This document shows positions 5,957 through 7,127 of a stretch of DNA of 7,127 bases, piece after piece. The translations under genes and the position numbers were made by a program. Each line of letters starts with the position of its first letter. Within the stretch, counting starts at the first letter, position 1. The DNA comes from Bacteroides sp. Lineage in GTDB: Bacteria; Bacteroidota; Bacteroidia; Bacteroidales; Bacteroidaceae. A model generated the notes under the pieces. The model had not been told where the DNA came from and did no database searches. It saw nothing but the letters and a program-made list of their open reading frames with translations. Where the stretch lies: NCBI GenBank assembly GCA_021204375.1, contig JAJPZL010000273.1, positions 1 through 7,127 of the forward strand. The letters run 5' to 3'.

Positions 5957-7127
5957 ATGAGACAAATTATAATATATATATCACTTTTTACTTTCACTTT
6001 TTTACCGGCAGAGTTGATTGCCCAAACCAGCGATAACCTATTAAATAAGGTGGCGGGTATGTTCTCAAACGATACTAAAATAGGCTCCTATAAGTTTAAG
6101 GATGGCTCGGTGTACACAGGTGAAATGAAGAACCGTAAACCTAACGGAAAGGGAAAAACTATTTTTAGTAACGGAGATATATATGAAGGAGAATACCTGA
6201 AAGGTAAAAGACACGGCAATGGAGTCTATCTCTTTGCAGATGGTGAAAAGTACGACGGTGAGTGGTTCGAAAACCAACAGCATGGCCGGGGGATCTACTA
6301 TTTTGTAAATAATAACCGCTACGAAGGTACCTGGTATATGGATTATCAGCACGGTCGGGGTACTATGTATTATTATAACGGAGATACTTATATCGGAGAG
6401 TGGGCCAACGATAAAAGAGAAGGTAAAGGCGTATATGCCTGGAGTAACGGGGCACGTTATGACGGAGAGTGGAAAGGTGATAAGAAGAGTGGTCAGGGTA
6501 CGATGGTATGGGATGATAATTCCCGCTACACCGGAGCCTGGAAAGACGATGCCCGCTACGGAAAAGGTACTTATGAGTATGTGAACGGTGATAAGTATAC
6601 CGGTGACTGGGCAGAAGATGTACAGCATGGAAAAGGGGTTTATTACTTTCACACCGGAGACCGGTATGAGGGCGATTACCGGTTAGGTAACCGTACCGGT
6701 AAAGGAATCTTCTATTTTGAGAACGGAGATATTTATGACGGCGAATTCAAGGATGGTCTGCAAGAGGGTCATGGTAAGTTTACCTGGAGTAACGGTGCTA
6801 TTTACGAAGGTAACTGGGTAGATAACGAGCGTAACGGTACAGGTACTTATACCTGGGGTAATGGAGATAAGTATGAAGGAGGATGGAAAAATAATCTTTC
6901 CAATGGAGAAGGAAAACTTACGCTGGTAAGCGGAACTGTATATGAAGGAGGATTTTCCGAAGGTAAAGAAGATGGCAAAGGTACACTTACCGATCCCGAA
7001 GGAGTTCGTTTTGAAGGAACTTTTAAAGATGGGAAAAGAGATGGTACTTTTGTAGAGAAAGATAAAGAGGGAAAAGTGATCCGTACCGGTACTTTCAGGA
7101 ACGGACTGCTGGTAGAAGAGAAGAAAT
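5957..7127 (+). CDS. Exported MORN-repeat protein, open at the right edge
   Basis: 390 codons are visible without a stop; the window ends one base into the next codon. Residues 1-23 form a signal peptide: short basic start MRQ, hydrophobic core IIIYISLFTFTFLPAEL, probable cleavage around IAQ. The rest is a spacer to about 52, then tandem 23-residue MORN units of the form YxGxWxxxxxxGxGxxxxxxGxx. Units start at Y53, 76, 99, 122, 145, 168, 191, 214, 237, 260, 283, 306 and 329. A degenerate unit starts at F352 and a half unit at about 376. MORN arrays form elongated beta sheets and serve as scaffolds or lipid and protein contacts in other proteins. No catalytic domain is visible, so I assign no function. 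Because of the signal peptide, a periplasmic or surface location is likely. The start is the first in-frame ATG after a stop at 5918, preceded by AGGAAG at 5948-5953. The last visible residues (GLLVEEKK) look like a natural end, so the stop may lie just outside. Confidence 0.9.
   Translation, partial: MRQIIIYISLFTFTFLPAELIAQTSDNLLNKVAGMFSNDTKIGSYKFKDGSVYTGEMKNRKPNGKGKTIFSNGDIYEGEYLKGKRHGNGVYLFADGEKYDGEWFENQQHGRGIYYFVNNNRYEGTWYMDYQHGRGTMYYYNGDTYIGEWANDKREGKGVYAWSNGARYDGEWKGDKKSGQGTMVWDDNSRYTGAWKDDARYGKGTYEYVNGDKYTGDWAEDVQHGKGVYYFHTGDRYEGDYRLGNRTGKGIFYFENGDIYDGEFKDGLQEGHGKFTWSNGAIYEGNWVDNERNGTGTYTWGNGDKYEGGWKNNLSNGEGKLTLVSGTVYEGGFSEGKEDGKGTLTDPEGVRFEGTFKDGKRDGTFVEKDKEGKVIRTGTFRNGLLVEEKK
6113..7078 (+). 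repeat. Fourteen in-phase 69-bp MORN-coding units
   Basis: Each unit encodes 23 residues beginning with Y (F in the last) followed by xG, and every unit is exactly 69 bp with no insertion or deletion. The first thirteen are good MORN motifs; the fourteenth (7010-7078) keeps FEGTF and DG but loses the GxG pattern. Conservation is at protein level. At DNA level the units differ widely apart from short words such as AACGGAGAT, so this is an old duplication rather than a recent expansion. Confidence 0.85.

Noticed and set aside
5926..6037. An earlier ATG (5926) upstream of the MORN gene
   Set aside because: It is in another frame, stops after about 36 codons, and encodes no signal peptide or repeat. 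The frame from 5957 carries the signal peptide and the array.
6065..6652. A 195-codon open frame on the minus strand opposite the MORN gene
   Set aside because: The periodic MORN coding sequence leaves few antisense stop codons. The antisense product is a repetitive hydrophobic string rich in I, V and T with no recognisable family, and the plus-strand frame is clearly real.
6113..7078. The 69-bp periodicity as a CRISPR array or non-coding tandem repeat
   Set aside because: The units are contiguous and coding, with MORN motifs in phase, and DNA identity between units is low. There are no constant repeats alternating with unique spacers.

Overview
The window looks like ordinary chromosomal housekeeping DNA from a member of the Bacteroidales (Bacteroidetes). 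Three things point there. The proteins resemble Bacteroidales families: a PyrB starting MENR, a short FolK, and a class A PBP with a large insertion. Exact TAnnTTTG promoter -7 boxes lie upstream of several genes. Most genes lack Shine-Dalgarno sequences. KdsB implies a Gram-negative cell that makes Kdo-containing LPS. I cannot fix the genus from this sequence alone.

Layout, left to right. (1) The minus strand carries the first 250 codons of pyrB (aspartate carbamoyltransferase), which runs off the left edge. (2) A 218-bp divergent spacer holds a strong Bacteroidetes-type promoter for the next gene. (3) A bifunctional class A penicillin-binding protein on the plus strand ends at a long hairpin terminator. 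(4) That terminator is shared with a convergent short folK-like gene on the minus strand, which lacks one canonical metal-binding aspartate. (5) A compact 87-bp divergent spacer carries back-to-back promoter candidates for folK and kdsB. (6) kdsB overlaps by one base (TGATG) a gene for a single-domain M16-family protein with no HXXEH zinc site. (7) After a 53-bp gap comes a gene for an exported protein built almost entirely of 23-residue MORN repeats. It is open to the right edge, with 390 codons visible.

Functionally, the PBP (glycan polymerisation and cross-linking) and KdsB (activation of Kdo for LPS) serve the envelope. The MORN protein is probably in the envelope too. PyrB and FolK serve pyrimidine and folate synthesis. 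The M16 protein is co-transcribed and probably translationally coupled with kdsB, but its role cannot be deduced. I found no RNA genes, CRISPR arrays, insertion sequences, attachment sites or signs of horizontal transfer, and no stretch over 300 bases lacks a gene. I see no convincing new multi-gene system. The best leads are the non-catalytic M16 protein beside kdsB, the altered metal site of FolK, and the very regular secreted MORN array.
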